NCBI GenBank assembly: GCA_012519465.1
Contig: JAAYQD010000334.1
Coordinates: 1 to 7,797, forward strand
DNA: 7,797 bases
From: Candidatus Cloacimonadota bacterium
GTDB lineage: Bacteria > Cloacimonadota > Cloacimonadia > Cloacimonadales > Cloacimonadaceae
Direction of reading: 5' to 3'
The position numbers and the translations under genes are program-made. Below the pieces are notes generated by a model. That model was given only the letters and a program-made list of their open reading frames with translations. It did not search any database and was not told the origin of the DNA. Position 1 is the stretch's first letter; the number at the start of each line of letters is the position of its first letter. Shown piece after piece: positions 1-6,371 of the stretch.

Positions 1-617
1 AACAAGCGTTCTGGCATCAGCTGCCTCATCCTCTTGAGATCCTCGCTCTGGGTGGCGCCAATCACGGCACCCACCCTCTCCACAGGATATTGTTCCATCC
101 ACTTTGCCACCGCCTCGTCCATGCCCTTATCTTTGAAAAACTCACTTGCCGAAGGGTTGGAAGTGAGCGTGAGTGCAAAGACAAAGGCTTTTTCCCGCTG
201 TAGCAGCGGTTCCAGCACATCCGAGCCCATCAGAGGGTTGATGGTGATGGCATCGGCTTCCAGCTTGTCAAACAAGCCACGCATATAGGCGTCCATGGTG
301 CTGCCGATATCGCCCACCTTGCAATCCAAAATCACGGGCACATCATCTGGAATAAACCTCATGGTGCGGATCAAAGAGCGGATGCCCCGGATGCCATCTG
401 CCAGATAAAACGCCAGGTTGGGTTTGTAACAGCAGGTGTAAGGCAGGGTGGATTCGATCACAAAGCGGTTGAATTCCCACATGGGCAGCTCTTCATCCAT
501 CACACAATCGGGCAGGCGCCTGATATCGGAATCCAAGCCCACACACAAAAGCGAGCCCGTCTTTTTCCAACGGGCATGCAATTTATGCCAAAAAGATGCT
601 GACGCTGTCTCTATCAT
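1..617 (-). CDS. pyrF: Orotidine-5'-phosphate decarboxylase, type 2 (C-terminus cut by window edge)
   Basis: Decarboxylates OMP to UMP, the last step of de novo pyrimidine synthesis in the cytoplasm. The 205 visible codons carry the family landmarks: LCVGLDSD near residues 24-31, YKPNLAFY at 64-71 (the first catalytic lysine region), [10 protein letters not shown] at 98-107 (the DxKxxD catalytic motif, D98, K100, D103), the TINPLMG strand, and AVIGAT near the phosphate-binding end. KPNLAFY and DIGST point to the longer type 2 (mycobacterial/myxococcal) subfamily rather than the E. coli type. That subfamily is usually about 270-300 residues, so roughly a quarter to a third lies beyond base 1. 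The chosen ATG (615-617) lies inside pyrR and has GAGGA five bases upstream. The two genes overlap by 35 bases in different frames, which suggests translational coupling. I followed the frame from the start to base 1 and it is uninterrupted. Confidence 0.93.
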   Translation of the reverse strand, partial: MIETASASFWHKLHARWKKTGSLLCVGLDSDIRRLPDCVMDEELPMWEFNRFVIESTLPYTCCYKPNLAFYLADGIRGIRSLIRTMRFIPDDVPVILDCKVGDIGSTMDAYMRGLFDKLEADAITINPLMGSDVLEPLLQREKAFVFALTLTSNPSASEFFKDKGMDEAVAKWMEQYPVERVGAVIGATQSEDLKRMRQLMPERL

Positions 618-1125
618 CGGTTTCCTCAAATTCCACCTTGATGATTTCTTCTTTGGATGTAGGCACGTTTTTGCCCACATAATCGGCTTTGATGGGAAGC
701 TCTCTGTGTCCACGGTCGATCAACACCGCCAGCTGAATCTGCCGCGGTCTGCCAAAATCCAGCAGGGCATCGATGGCGGCGCGCACCGTGCGTCCTGTAT
801 ATAGCACGTCATCGGCCAACACTATCGTGGAACCTTCTATCTCAAAATCCAGCTGTGAACCCTTGATCACCGGTTGATGGGCGATGGTGGATAGATCATC
901 CCGATACAGGGTGATATCCAACATGCCCACCGGCACTTCCTGGTTTTCTATCAAACGCAGGTAATCCGAAAGCCGTTGCGCCAAAGGCACGCCCCGCGAG
1001 CGGATACCCACCAGGCAGATCTTGGCAAGGCCCCGGTTTTGTTCGATGATCTCATGCGCCATACGATGGATGCTGCGCTCCATCTGGGCTTTATCCATGA
1101 TTTGGCTTTTTAGGTGCATCAACAC
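583..1125 (-). CDS. pyrR: PyrR, pyrimidine operon RNA-binding attenuator / uracil phosphoribosyltransferase
   Basis: Type I phosphoribosyltransferase-fold protein of 180 residues, close to the 181 of the Bacillus subtilis protein. The family binds PRPP and uracil nucleotides, and in many bacteria binds pyr mRNA to cause attenuation; it can also make UMP from uracil and PRPP. Visible landmarks are LVGIRSRG (38-45), [10 protein letters not shown] (70-79), the PRPP loop [16 protein letters not shown] (about 102-117), and [21 protein letters not shown] (about 137-157). The start is the GTG at 1125, with AAGGAAG seven bases upstream; ATG at 1119 is possible but badly spaced. The gene begins two bases after the carboxyltransferase stop and overlaps pyrF, so it is operonic. 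I see no typical PyrR-binding loop (CAGAGAGG-like) in the mmdA leader or elsewhere here, so control of this operon by PyrR is not supported by the sequence. Confidence 0.95.
   Translation of the reverse strand: MLMHLKSQIMDKAQMERSIHRMAHEIIEQNRGLAKICLVGIRSRGVPLAQRLSDYLRLIENQEVPVGMLDITLYRDDLSTIAHQPVIKGSQLDFEIEGSTIVLADDVLYTGRTVRAAIDALLDFGRPRQIQLAVLIDRGHRELPIKADYVGKNVPTSKEEIIKVEFEETDDRDSVSIFLA
623..627 (-). promoter_or_regulatory. Ribosome binding site of pyrF, inside pyrR
   Basis: GAGGA on the minus strand, five bases before the ATG at 617-615 and within the last codons of pyrR. It decides the pyrF start: the next in-frame candidates (for example the TTG about a dozen codons in) have no comparable site. 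A ribosome finishing pyrR would pass over it, so coupled translation is likely. Confidence 0.6.
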
Positions 1126-1127
1126 GT

Positions 1128-3116
1128 TTAATCTTCCTTGATCACTATCAAAACGTCGCCTTTGCTCACCGTGTCTCCAGAACCAAACGGAGCGGCAGCC
1201 ACGGTTCCCTGCACAGGGGAGGGGATGTTGTTATACATCTTCATGGCTTCCAATACCAACACGGTTTCGCCCACTTCCACCTTGTCTCCCACGTTCTTTT
1301 TATATTCCACAAACATCCCCGGCATCGGTGAATTGATGGGGGTGCCATCAGCAGATGCCACGGGAGCTGCCTTGGGAGCGGGAGCCGCCGCCGGTGCAGG
1401 ACTGGCAGCCGGTGTGGGCGCAGCCACAGGAGCAGGAACGGTAGCCGGAGCAGGAGCGCGGGAGACCACTCTGGGTGCTCCGCCTTTCTCTGCCACTTCC
1501 ACCTTAAAGTATTCTTCACCGATATAGATATCAAACTCGCGCATGCCTTCAGGTTTGGGAGGCGCAGGGGTGTCTGGCTTTTCCACCAACAATCCAGCCT
1601 TTGCCTTGCGGATCAGCTCTTCCTGTGCCTTCACCTCTTCCATGGTGGTGGGTTTCATATCTTCCGGCATGGGCTCCAGGCCGTATTTGATCTTCAGGAA
1701 TTTCTTGCCGGTGAGGTTGTATATCGCCACAATCAATTCATCATCAATATCTTTCGCCAAGCCCTTGGTCTCTTCCTTCACCTTGTCCATTGCCGGCTCG
1801 ATCACGTCTCCGGGGCGGCTGGTGATGGGCTTTTCGCCACGTGGATAGCCCTTCAGCGCCTTCTTTTGCACTTCCTTGTCTATGGGCAGCGTGGTTTTGC
1901 CATACAGGCCATAGCAGAGGTCTTTCACCTGCTCTGTGATGCGGGCATACTCGCCATCTTTGGTATCAAAGAGGGCATTATTGACGGATTGGATACCCAC
2001 AATCTGGCTGGTGGGGGTCACCAGGGGAATCTGCCCCAATTCTTTGCGCACCTTGGGGATTTCCGCAAACACGTCTTCCAATCTATCCAAGGCATCCATC
2101 TGGCGCAATTGATTCACCAGGTTGGAGAGCATTCCGCCCGGAGTCTGGTGGATAATCACGTCGGTATCGATGATGCTAAATTTGGTATTATCAGCAAATT
2201 GCAGGTATTTGGGGATGTCCTTTCCCATCTCTTTGCCGATCTTATTTAGCAGCTTGATATCAAATCCCGTATCGCGATTGGTTCCCAAGAGGGAAATCAC
2301 CAGTGGCTCCACCGCCGGATGGGAGGTGCGATAGGCGTAGGGCCCCAGGCAGGTATCTATGATATCCACGCCTGCTTCCACCGCTTTGAAGAGCGCCAGA
2401 TCGCCCATACCGCTGGTAAAGTGGGTATGCAGATGCACGGGCACCTTCAGGGTTTCTTTCAGTGCCTTCACCAAGTTGTATGCATCATAAGGGGATACCA
2501 ATCCCGCCATGTCCTTGATACACACCGTGTGGGCACCCATCTCTTCCAGTTGTTTGGCTTTATTTACATAGTATTCGATGTTGTAAATCTCGCCGCCCAT
2601 CCGCTGCTCTGTGAGGCTATAGCAGATGGTGCCTTGGAAGTGTTTATTGTTTTTATGGATGATCTTGACGGCGGTCTGAAAGTTTCTAAAGTCATTGAGA
2701 GCATCAAACACGCGGAAGATATCGATGCCGTTTTCACAGGCACGCTGCACGAATGCTTCCACCACGTCGTCTGCATAGTTTTGATATCCCACCAGGTTTT
2801 GCCCACGCAACAGCATGGAAAACGGGGTCTTGGTAATATATTTCTTCAATGTGCGGATGCGCTGCCAGGGGTCTTCTCCCAGATAGCGGTGCATGGTATC
2901 GAATGTGGCACCACCCCATACTTCCATGGAGTAATAGCCCACCTGATCCATCAATTCTGCCACGTGCAGCATATCTTCTGTGCGCCCACGGGTGGCAAAC
3001 AGCGATTGATGACCGTCGCGGAAACTGAGGTCTTGAATCTTAATGGGGTTTGCGGCTTTGGGCCTGTCCGGCTCATAGCGCATAGTGGTCATTTCGAGGA
3101 TGCCGTGTTTATCCAT
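1128..3116 (-). CDS. Biotin-carrying pyruvate/oxaloacetate carboxyltransferase (OadA / PycB / transcarboxylase 5S-1.3S fusion)
   Basis: Moves CO2 between biotin and pyruvate/oxaloacetate. It has 662 residues from the ATG at 3116; a GTG one codon earlier is equally reachable from the AGGAG upstream. An HMGL-like TIM barrel occupies about 25-300, with the RDGHQS metal-ligand Asp (D34), the KDMAG lysine (K201) expected to take part in carboxyl transfer, and the zinc-site HTH (H230, H232). The conserved PYC/OADA domain follows (about 300-510; TPGGMLSNL near 325-333). A Pro/Ala-rich flexible linker spans about 552-585, and a biotinyl domain about 593-662 has the EAMKM motif with biotinylated K626. 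This is the layout of OadA and of pyruvate carboxylase subunit B. Next to an MmdA/12S homologue, the best reading is the 5S plus 1.3S part of a methylmalonyl-CoA:pyruvate transcarboxylase. Oxaloacetate decarboxylase alpha or pyruvate carboxylase B remain possible. Cytoplasmic, with no membrane segment. Confidence 0.9.
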   Translation of the reverse strand: MDKHGILEMTTMRYEPDRPKAANPIKIQDLSFRDGHQSLFATRGRTEDMLHVAELMDQVGYYSMEVWGGATFDTMHRYLGEDPWQRIRTLKKYITKTPFSMLLRGQNLVGYQNYADDVVEAFVQRACENGIDIFRVFDALNDFRNFQTAVKIIHKNNKHFQGTICYSLTEQRMGGEIYNIEYYVNKAKQLEEMGAHTVCIKDMAGLVSPYDAYNLVKALKETLKVPVHLHTHFTSGMGDLALFKAVEAGVDIIDTCLGPYAYRTSHPAVEPLVISLLGTNRDTGFDIKLLNKIGKEMGKDIPKYLQFADNTKFSIIDTDVIIHQTPGGMLSNLVNQLRQMDALDRLEDVFAEIPKVRKELGQIPLVTPTSQIVGIQSVNNALFDTKDGEYARITEQVKDLCYGLYGKTTLPIDKEVQKKALKGYPRGEKPITSRPGDVIEPAMDKVKEETKGLAKDIDDELIVAIYNLTGKKFLKIKYGLEPMPEDMKPTTMEEVKAQEELIRKAKAGLLVEKPDTPAPPKPEGMREFDIYIGEEYFKVEVAEKGGAPRVVSRAPAPATVPAPVAAPTPAASPAPAAAPAPKAAPVASADGTPINSPMPGMFVEYKKNVGDKVEVGETVLVLEAMKMYNNIPSPVQGTVAAAPFGSGDTVSKGDVLIVIKED

Positions 3117-3131
3117 CACAGGATTCTCCTT

Positions 3132-3317
3132 TTATCTGTATCTTTTTATTATTCTGCGTTGTGCAATATCACGGTATTGCATGGTTTGTCTTGCTCCCCA
3201 GCTTTGCCAGGGAGTGGGGATATTGGGGATTGCCCGCGGGGGCATCGTCAGGGAGGCCTCTGCGGTAATGATCTCCAAAACTGCCGCGATGGCAGCCAGT
3301 TCCTTTTTATCCTTCAT
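3132..3317 (-). CDS. Putative small (epsilon/gamma-like) subunit of the carboxyltransferase complex
   Basis: A 61-residue protein between the two carboxyltransferase genes. Support for a real gene: TAAGGAG, overlapping the mmdA stop, lies eight bases before its ATG; its stop codon abuts the ribosome binding site of the next gene; and the gaps on both sides are 12-15 bases. It begins with a predicted helix, KKELAAIAAVLEIITAE (4-20), then a Pro-rich hinge (26-36), then PWQSWGARQTMQYRD (36-50) and a basic end RRIIKRYR. As I recall them, small subunits of acyl-CoA carboxylases and sodium-pump decarboxylases often combine an E(E/L)xAAIAA helix with a terminal SPW..AGR..M motif, so the role is assigned from pattern plus context. 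Unlike OadG/MmdD it has no hydrophobic membrane segment. A scaffold or stabilising role between the two catalytic proteins is inference. Confidence 0.66.
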   Translation of the reverse strand: MKDKKELAAIAAVLEIITAEASLTMPPRAIPNIPTPWQSWGARQTMQYRDIAQRRIIKRYR

Positions 3318-3329
3318 CTAAAGCGCTCC

Positions 3330-4883
3330 TTATGAGGGGATGTTGCCATGCTTTTTGGGAGGCAGGGCTTCGCTTTTGGTGGAGAGGATTTCCAGTGCGT
3401 CAATCAGCCTCATCCGCGTCTCGGAGGGTCTGATAACGGCGTCTATATACCCACGTGAGGCTGCCACGTAGGGGTTGTTAAATTCTTTTTCATAGTTGGC
3501 AATCAGTTCCGCACGCTTGGCATTGGGATCCTCAGCAGCGGCTATCTCTTTGCGGAAGATGATATTGGCTGCGCCCTGGGCACCCATCACGGCTATCTCT
3601 GCCGTGGGCCAGGCAAATACCATATCAGCGCCCAAGTGTCTGGAACTCATCGCGATATAGCTGCCGCCATAATCCTTGCGCGTCACCACGGTCAGCTTGG
3701 GAACGGTGGCTTCGCTGTAACACCACAAGAGCTTGGCGCCGTGGCGGATGATGCCGTTATGCTCCTGCTGGGTGCCGGGCAGATAGCCGGGCACGTCCAC
3801 CATGGTGATGAGAGGGATATTGAAGGCATCACAAAAGCGCACAAAGCGGGTAGCCTTGTCTGAGGCATCTATATCCAAACATCCTGCCAACACGGTGGGC
3901 TGGTTCGCCACAATGCCCACAGGTCTGCCATTGAGGCGGGCAAAACCCACGATGAGGTTGCGGGCATAATATTTGTGAGGTTCAAAAAACTCTCCATCAT
4001 CCACAATCTCACGGATTACATCCAGCATGTCATAGCTCATCTTGGGACTGTCTGGCACGATATCATCCAGCTTTTCACACAGGCGATAGGGATCGTCCAT
4101 GCATTCCTTACGGGGAGCATCCTCCATGTTGTTTGCCGGTAGGAATGACAGCAGCAGGCGGATTTGTTCGATCGCCTCGGCATCGTTTTGACAGGCAAAG
4201 TGGGCGTTTCCGCTTAAAGTATTGTGGGTCATCGCTCCGCCCAATTCCTCCTGGGTGGTATTCTCACCGGTAACCGTGCGGATTACGTCTGGCCCCGTGA
4301 TAAACATGAAGGAGGTGTTTTTGACCATAAACACAAAGTCTGTCATGGCAGGTGAATAGACGGCTCCGCCGGCACAGGGACCCATGATGGCGGTGATTTG
4401 GGGAATCACACCGCTGGCACGGGAATTGCGGAAAAAGATATCGCCATAACCCTTCAGCGCATCCACGCCTTCCTGAATGCGGGCTCCGCCGCTATCCTGT
4501 ATGCCCACCAGGGGCAGACCGCTCTTGAGCGCCATATCCATCACCTTGCAAATCTTGGCAGCGTGCATCTCGCCCAAGGAGCCACCCCGAGAGGTAAAAT
4601 CCTGACTGAAGGCAAAGATGGGACGCCCATCCACCATCCCATGACCGGTGATCACACCATCAGAGGGGATATCTATCTCTTTCATGCCAAAATTGTCACA
4701 ACGATGACTTACAAACATATCCAATTCACGGAAGGTTCCCTCGTCAAATAACAAGTTCAAACGCTCACGCGCGGTAAGCTTGCCTCCGGATTTTTGTTTT
4801 GCAACGGCCTTATCGCCGCCCATCTTGAGAACCTTTTCTTCACGCTGAAGCAGGTCCAATATCGCGTCTCTGGTAGAAAGCAT
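3330..4883 (-). CDS. mmdA: Acyl-CoA carboxyltransferase, methylmalonyl-CoA decarboxylase alpha / transcarboxylase 12S type
   Basis: Transfers the carboxyl group between methylmalonyl-CoA (or a related acyl-CoA) and biotin. It has 517 residues, normal for MmdA, PccB and transcarboxylase 12S. The crotonase-like N domain shows GGSLGEMHAAKICKVMD (100-116), QDSGGARIQEGV (129-140) and the oxyanion-hole segment GPCAGGAVYSPA (168-179). The C domain shows GIVANQP (323-329), DVPGYLPGTQQE (363-374), KDYGGSYIAMSSRHLGAD (403-420), AEIAVMGAQGAANIIFRKEI (428-447) and the family-typical end KKHGNIPS. The ATG at 4883 is chosen over an upstream ATG at 4955 because AGGGAG sits nine bases before it and homologues start near TRDAILDLLQREE. 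It is the first gene of the five-gene leftward operon. The biotin it needs is supplied by the carboxyltransferase two genes downstream. Propionyl-CoA carboxylase beta is the main alternative, but no biotin carboxylase is present here. Confidence 0.9.
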   Translation of the reverse strand: MLSTRDAILDLLQREEKVLKMGGDKAVAKQKSGGKLTARERLNLLFDEGTFRELDMFVSHRCDNFGMKEIDIPSDGVITGHGMVDGRPIFAFSQDFTSRGGSLGEMHAAKICKVMDMALKSGLPLVGIQDSGGARIQEGVDALKGYGDIFFRNSRASGVIPQITAIMGPCAGGAVYSPAMTDFVFMVKNTSFMFITGPDVIRTVTGENTTQEELGGAMTHNTLSGNAHFACQNDAEAIEQIRLLLSFLPANNMEDAPRKECMDDPYRLCEKLDDIVPDSPKMSYDMLDVIREIVDDGEFFEPHKYYARNLIVGFARLNGRPVGIVANQPTVLAGCLDIDASDKATRFVRFCDAFNIPLITMVDVPGYLPGTQQEHNGIIRHGAKLLWCYSEATVPKLTVVTRKDYGGSYIAMSSRHLGADMVFAWPTAEIAVMGAQGAANIIFRKEIAAAEDPNAKRAELIANYEKEFNNPYVAASRGYIDAVIRPSETRMRLIDALEILSTKSEALPPKKHGNIPS

Positions 4884-5007
4884 AAACGTCTTCTCCCTAT
4901 GTATCAATAGCTTATGTATTTTAACGGCATCCGTTGCCAGATGCAGAAAACACAATACACCAACTTCCTAAAGGTTGCTGTTTTAGTCAAGCAATATATG
5001 TGATGCC

Positions 5008-5022
5008 AGCCTGTGGCAGGCT
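5008..5022. repeat. Small perfect hairpin AGCCTG-tgg-CAGGCT
   Basis: A six-base perfect inverted repeat with a three-base loop, 16 bases to the left of the large palindrome. No T-run follows on either strand, so it does not look like a simple terminator. It may be one arm of a composite palindromic repeat element that includes 5039-5100, but only the hairpin itself is directly visible. Confidence 0.55.
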
Positions 5023-5038
5023 TAGGGGACGGGTGTTC

Positions 5039-5100
5039 CCTATTAGCTACCCTTGTCTCACCCTTGTCTGGACAAAGGAGAGACAAGGGAGGCTAATAGG
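5039..5100. repeat. Long interrupted palindrome made of CCTTGTCT units
   Basis: The left arm 5039-5059 and right arm 5080-5100 are 21 bases each and complementary at 19 positions: CCTATTAGC pairs with GCTAATAGG and CCCTTGTCTC with GAGACAAGGG, with two mismatches between. The 20-base loop holds a second inverted repeat, CTTGTC against GACAAAG, so the whole 62 bases can fold into one long hairpin. On the left, ACCCTTGTCT occurs twice (5049-5058, 5060-5069), and two inverted near-copies follow on the right. No T-tract follows, so an intrinsic terminator is unlikely. A dispersed palindromic repeat (REP or MITE-like) or a structured regulatory site between divergent genes is more likely; which one cannot be told from a single copy. 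Confidence 0.8.
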
Positions 5101-5295
5101 CAAGAGATTGGAAACAAGTTACTTTGCTGCCAGCCATATTTGCTTATTATTTCTATGGGATGGACTGCATGTGCGCCAGTTTGCGCAAGAATCTTGCCAA
5201 ACCTTTGTTTTGCAGGCAGTTGCTTTTTTCACTTGCCAGAAAAGGCACTATTTACAAAGTGGTCTTTCCAATAGATAAGTTTTAAGGAGTCCGTT

Positions 5296-6273
5296 ATGTC
5301 TATTGCCAGTATTATGCTTGTGGGTGGATTTTCCACCATGTGGGGCGTATTGATTGCCATTGCCGTATTCGTAATCGTGATTATTTCCAGAGGTTTGATA
5401 GTGGTTCGTCAGGCGGAGGTGGTGATCATCGAACGCTTGGGGAAATATTACAAAACCCTGCAATCCGGCATCCATATCATCGTGCCCGTATTTGATAAGA
5501 CGCGCCCCATCCACTGGCGTTTCAACAAGGTGGACTATCGGGGACAGACCATCCAGATTCAAAGAATAGAAAACCGCATCGATCTGCGTGAGACCGTGTA
5601 TGACTTTCCCCGTCAAAACGTGATTACCAGCGATAACGTTTCCATCAATATCAATGCTTTGCTCTATTTTCAGGTCACCGATCCCTACAAATCCGTATAT
5701 GAAATCGGCAACCTGCCCGAAGCCATTGAAAAGCTGACCCAAACCTCCCTGCGCAACGTGATTGGCGAGCTCACCCTGGATCACACGCTCACCTCCCGCG
5801 ATGCCATCAATGCCAAATTGAGAGATATCTTGGATGATGCCACCGATAAATGGGGCGTGAAGGTAAACCGCGTGGAATTGCAGGAAATACTGCCTCCGGA
5901 AGAGATTCGCACCGCCATGGAAAAAGAAATGCGTGCCGAGCGTGACCGCCGTGCCAAAATCCTTGCCGCTGATGCCGAGCGTGAATATCAAATCCGTGTG
6001 GCAGAGGGTGAAAAACAAGCCCAAATCGCCCGCGCCGAGGGTGAAGCCCAATCCAAACTATTGGTGGCGGATGCCGAGCGCAAGAGCATCCAGTTGATTG
6101 CCGATGCCGTAAAGGAAACCAAGACCGATCCCGCCCAATACCTCATCGCCCTCAAATATGTGGCAGCCTTCCAAGAGGTGACCAAAGAAGGAGATAAGAC
6201 GGTGGTGGTGCCTTACGAATCCAGTGCACTTCTGGGCTCCGTGAAGACTTTGGCAAATATATTTGAAAAATAA
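5296..6273 (+). CDS. qmcA: SPFH/band 7 membrane protein, stomatin-like, QmcA type
   Basis: 325 residues. A single N-terminal membrane anchor (about 14-32, hydrophobic VLIAIAVFVIVII) is followed by SRGLIVVRQAEVVIIERLGKY, the standard entry into an SPFH domain (about 33-200, with FPRQNVITSDNVSININALL at 104-123 and LRNVIGELTLD at 152-162). An Ala/Glu/Arg-rich coiled coil (about 203-272; AEREYQIRVAEGEKQAQIARAEGEA) drives oligomerisation in this family. The C-terminal VVVPYESSALLGS (303-315) is typical of the QmcA/YbbK group. These proteins form membrane rings or microdomains linked to protease control and membrane integrity; the exact client here is unknown. AAGGAG lies six bases before the ATG. 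The usual partner, an NfeD-family protein, is not adjacent on either side. It is transcribed toward enolase and divergently from the carboxyltransferase operon. Confidence 0.92.
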   Translation: MSIASIMLVGGFSTMWGVLIAIAVFVIVIISRGLIVVRQAEVVIIERLGKYYKTLQSGIHIIVPVFDKTRPIHWRFNKVDYRGQTIQIQRIENRIDLRETVYDFPRQNVITSDNVSININALLYFQVTDPYKSVYEIGNLPEAIEKLTQTSLRNVIGELTLDHTLTSRDAINAKLRDILDDATDKWGVKVNRVELQEILPPEEIRTAMEKEMRAERDRRAKILAADAEREYQIRVAEGEKQAQIARAEGEAQSKLLVADAERKSIQLIADAVKETKTDPAQYLIALKYVAAFQEVTKEGDKTVVVPYESSALLGSVKTLANIFEK

Positions 6274-6300
6274 AGGCGTAGAAAAGCCTAAATACATTTT

Positions 6301-6333
6301 GCCTCCTCTGCCCCCAGTGGGCAGACAGGGGGC
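6301..6333. repeat. Strong hairpin between the SPFH gene and enolase
   Basis: TCTGCCC (6307-6313) pairs perfectly with GGGCAGA (6319-6325) around a five-base loop. Beyond a two-base bulge, GCCTCC (6301-6306) pairs with GGGGGC (6328-6333) with one T-G wobble. The total is 13 pairs, mostly G-C. Neither side is followed by a T-run, so it is not a classic terminator. It could protect or process the 3' end of the SPFH message, reduce read-through into enolase, or be a copy of a palindromic repeat. A weak AGGC/GCCT hairpin at 6274-6289 follows the SPFH stop. Confidence 0.6.
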
Positions 6334-6371
6334 TTAAACTGCATATTTATAATAAGATAAAAGGAGAAACA

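Larger units (their letters stand above)
4884..5295. other. Divergent intergenic region without a convincing gene
   Basis: 412 bases between the outward-facing mmdA and SPFH genes; it must hold the start signals for both. Two hairpin-forming stretches (5008-5022 and 5039-5100) occupy the middle. Short open frames cross it on both strands, but they run through the palindrome, lack good ribosome binding sites and resemble no family I know. A weak 5-bp hairpin (GCATC at 4927-4931 with GATGC at 4940-4944) lies in the mmdA leader. TTGACT on the minus strand near 4985-4990 resembles a -35 box but has no -10 at proper distance. I cannot name a promoter for either gene with confidence. The SPFH gene has AAGGAG at 5284-5289. 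Confidence 0.7.

Noticed and set aside
2319..3335. 338-codon open frame on the plus strand opposite the biotin-carrying carboxyltransferase
   Set aside because: It lies fully antisense to a clear enzyme family member, and its Cys/His-rich translation resembles nothing known. Such frames arise when codons that give stops on the opposite strand are rare.
4927..4944. GCATC/GATGC hairpin in the mmdA leader as a riboswitch or PyrR site
   Set aside because: Only 5 pairs, no conserved riboswitch core and no purine-rich PyrR loop.
4884..4955. N-terminal extension of mmdA to an ATG at 4955
   Set aside because: The extra 24 residues do not resemble the family, and AGGGAG clearly marks the ATG at 4883.
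4934..5278. Plus-strand open frames (114 and 73 codons) in the intergenic region
   Set aside because: They run through the palindromic repeat, have no good ribosome binding site, and the Cys-rich translation matches no family I know.
5248..6051. 267-codon open frame on the minus strand opposite the SPFH gene
   Set aside because: Antisense shadow; the SPFH protein is well supported by its domain layout and ribosome binding site.
6348..6353. Perfect TATAAT box before enolase
   Set aside because: No -35 box lies at 16-18 bases, and a start site from it would fall on the enolase ribosome binding site, so I cannot support it as a promoter.
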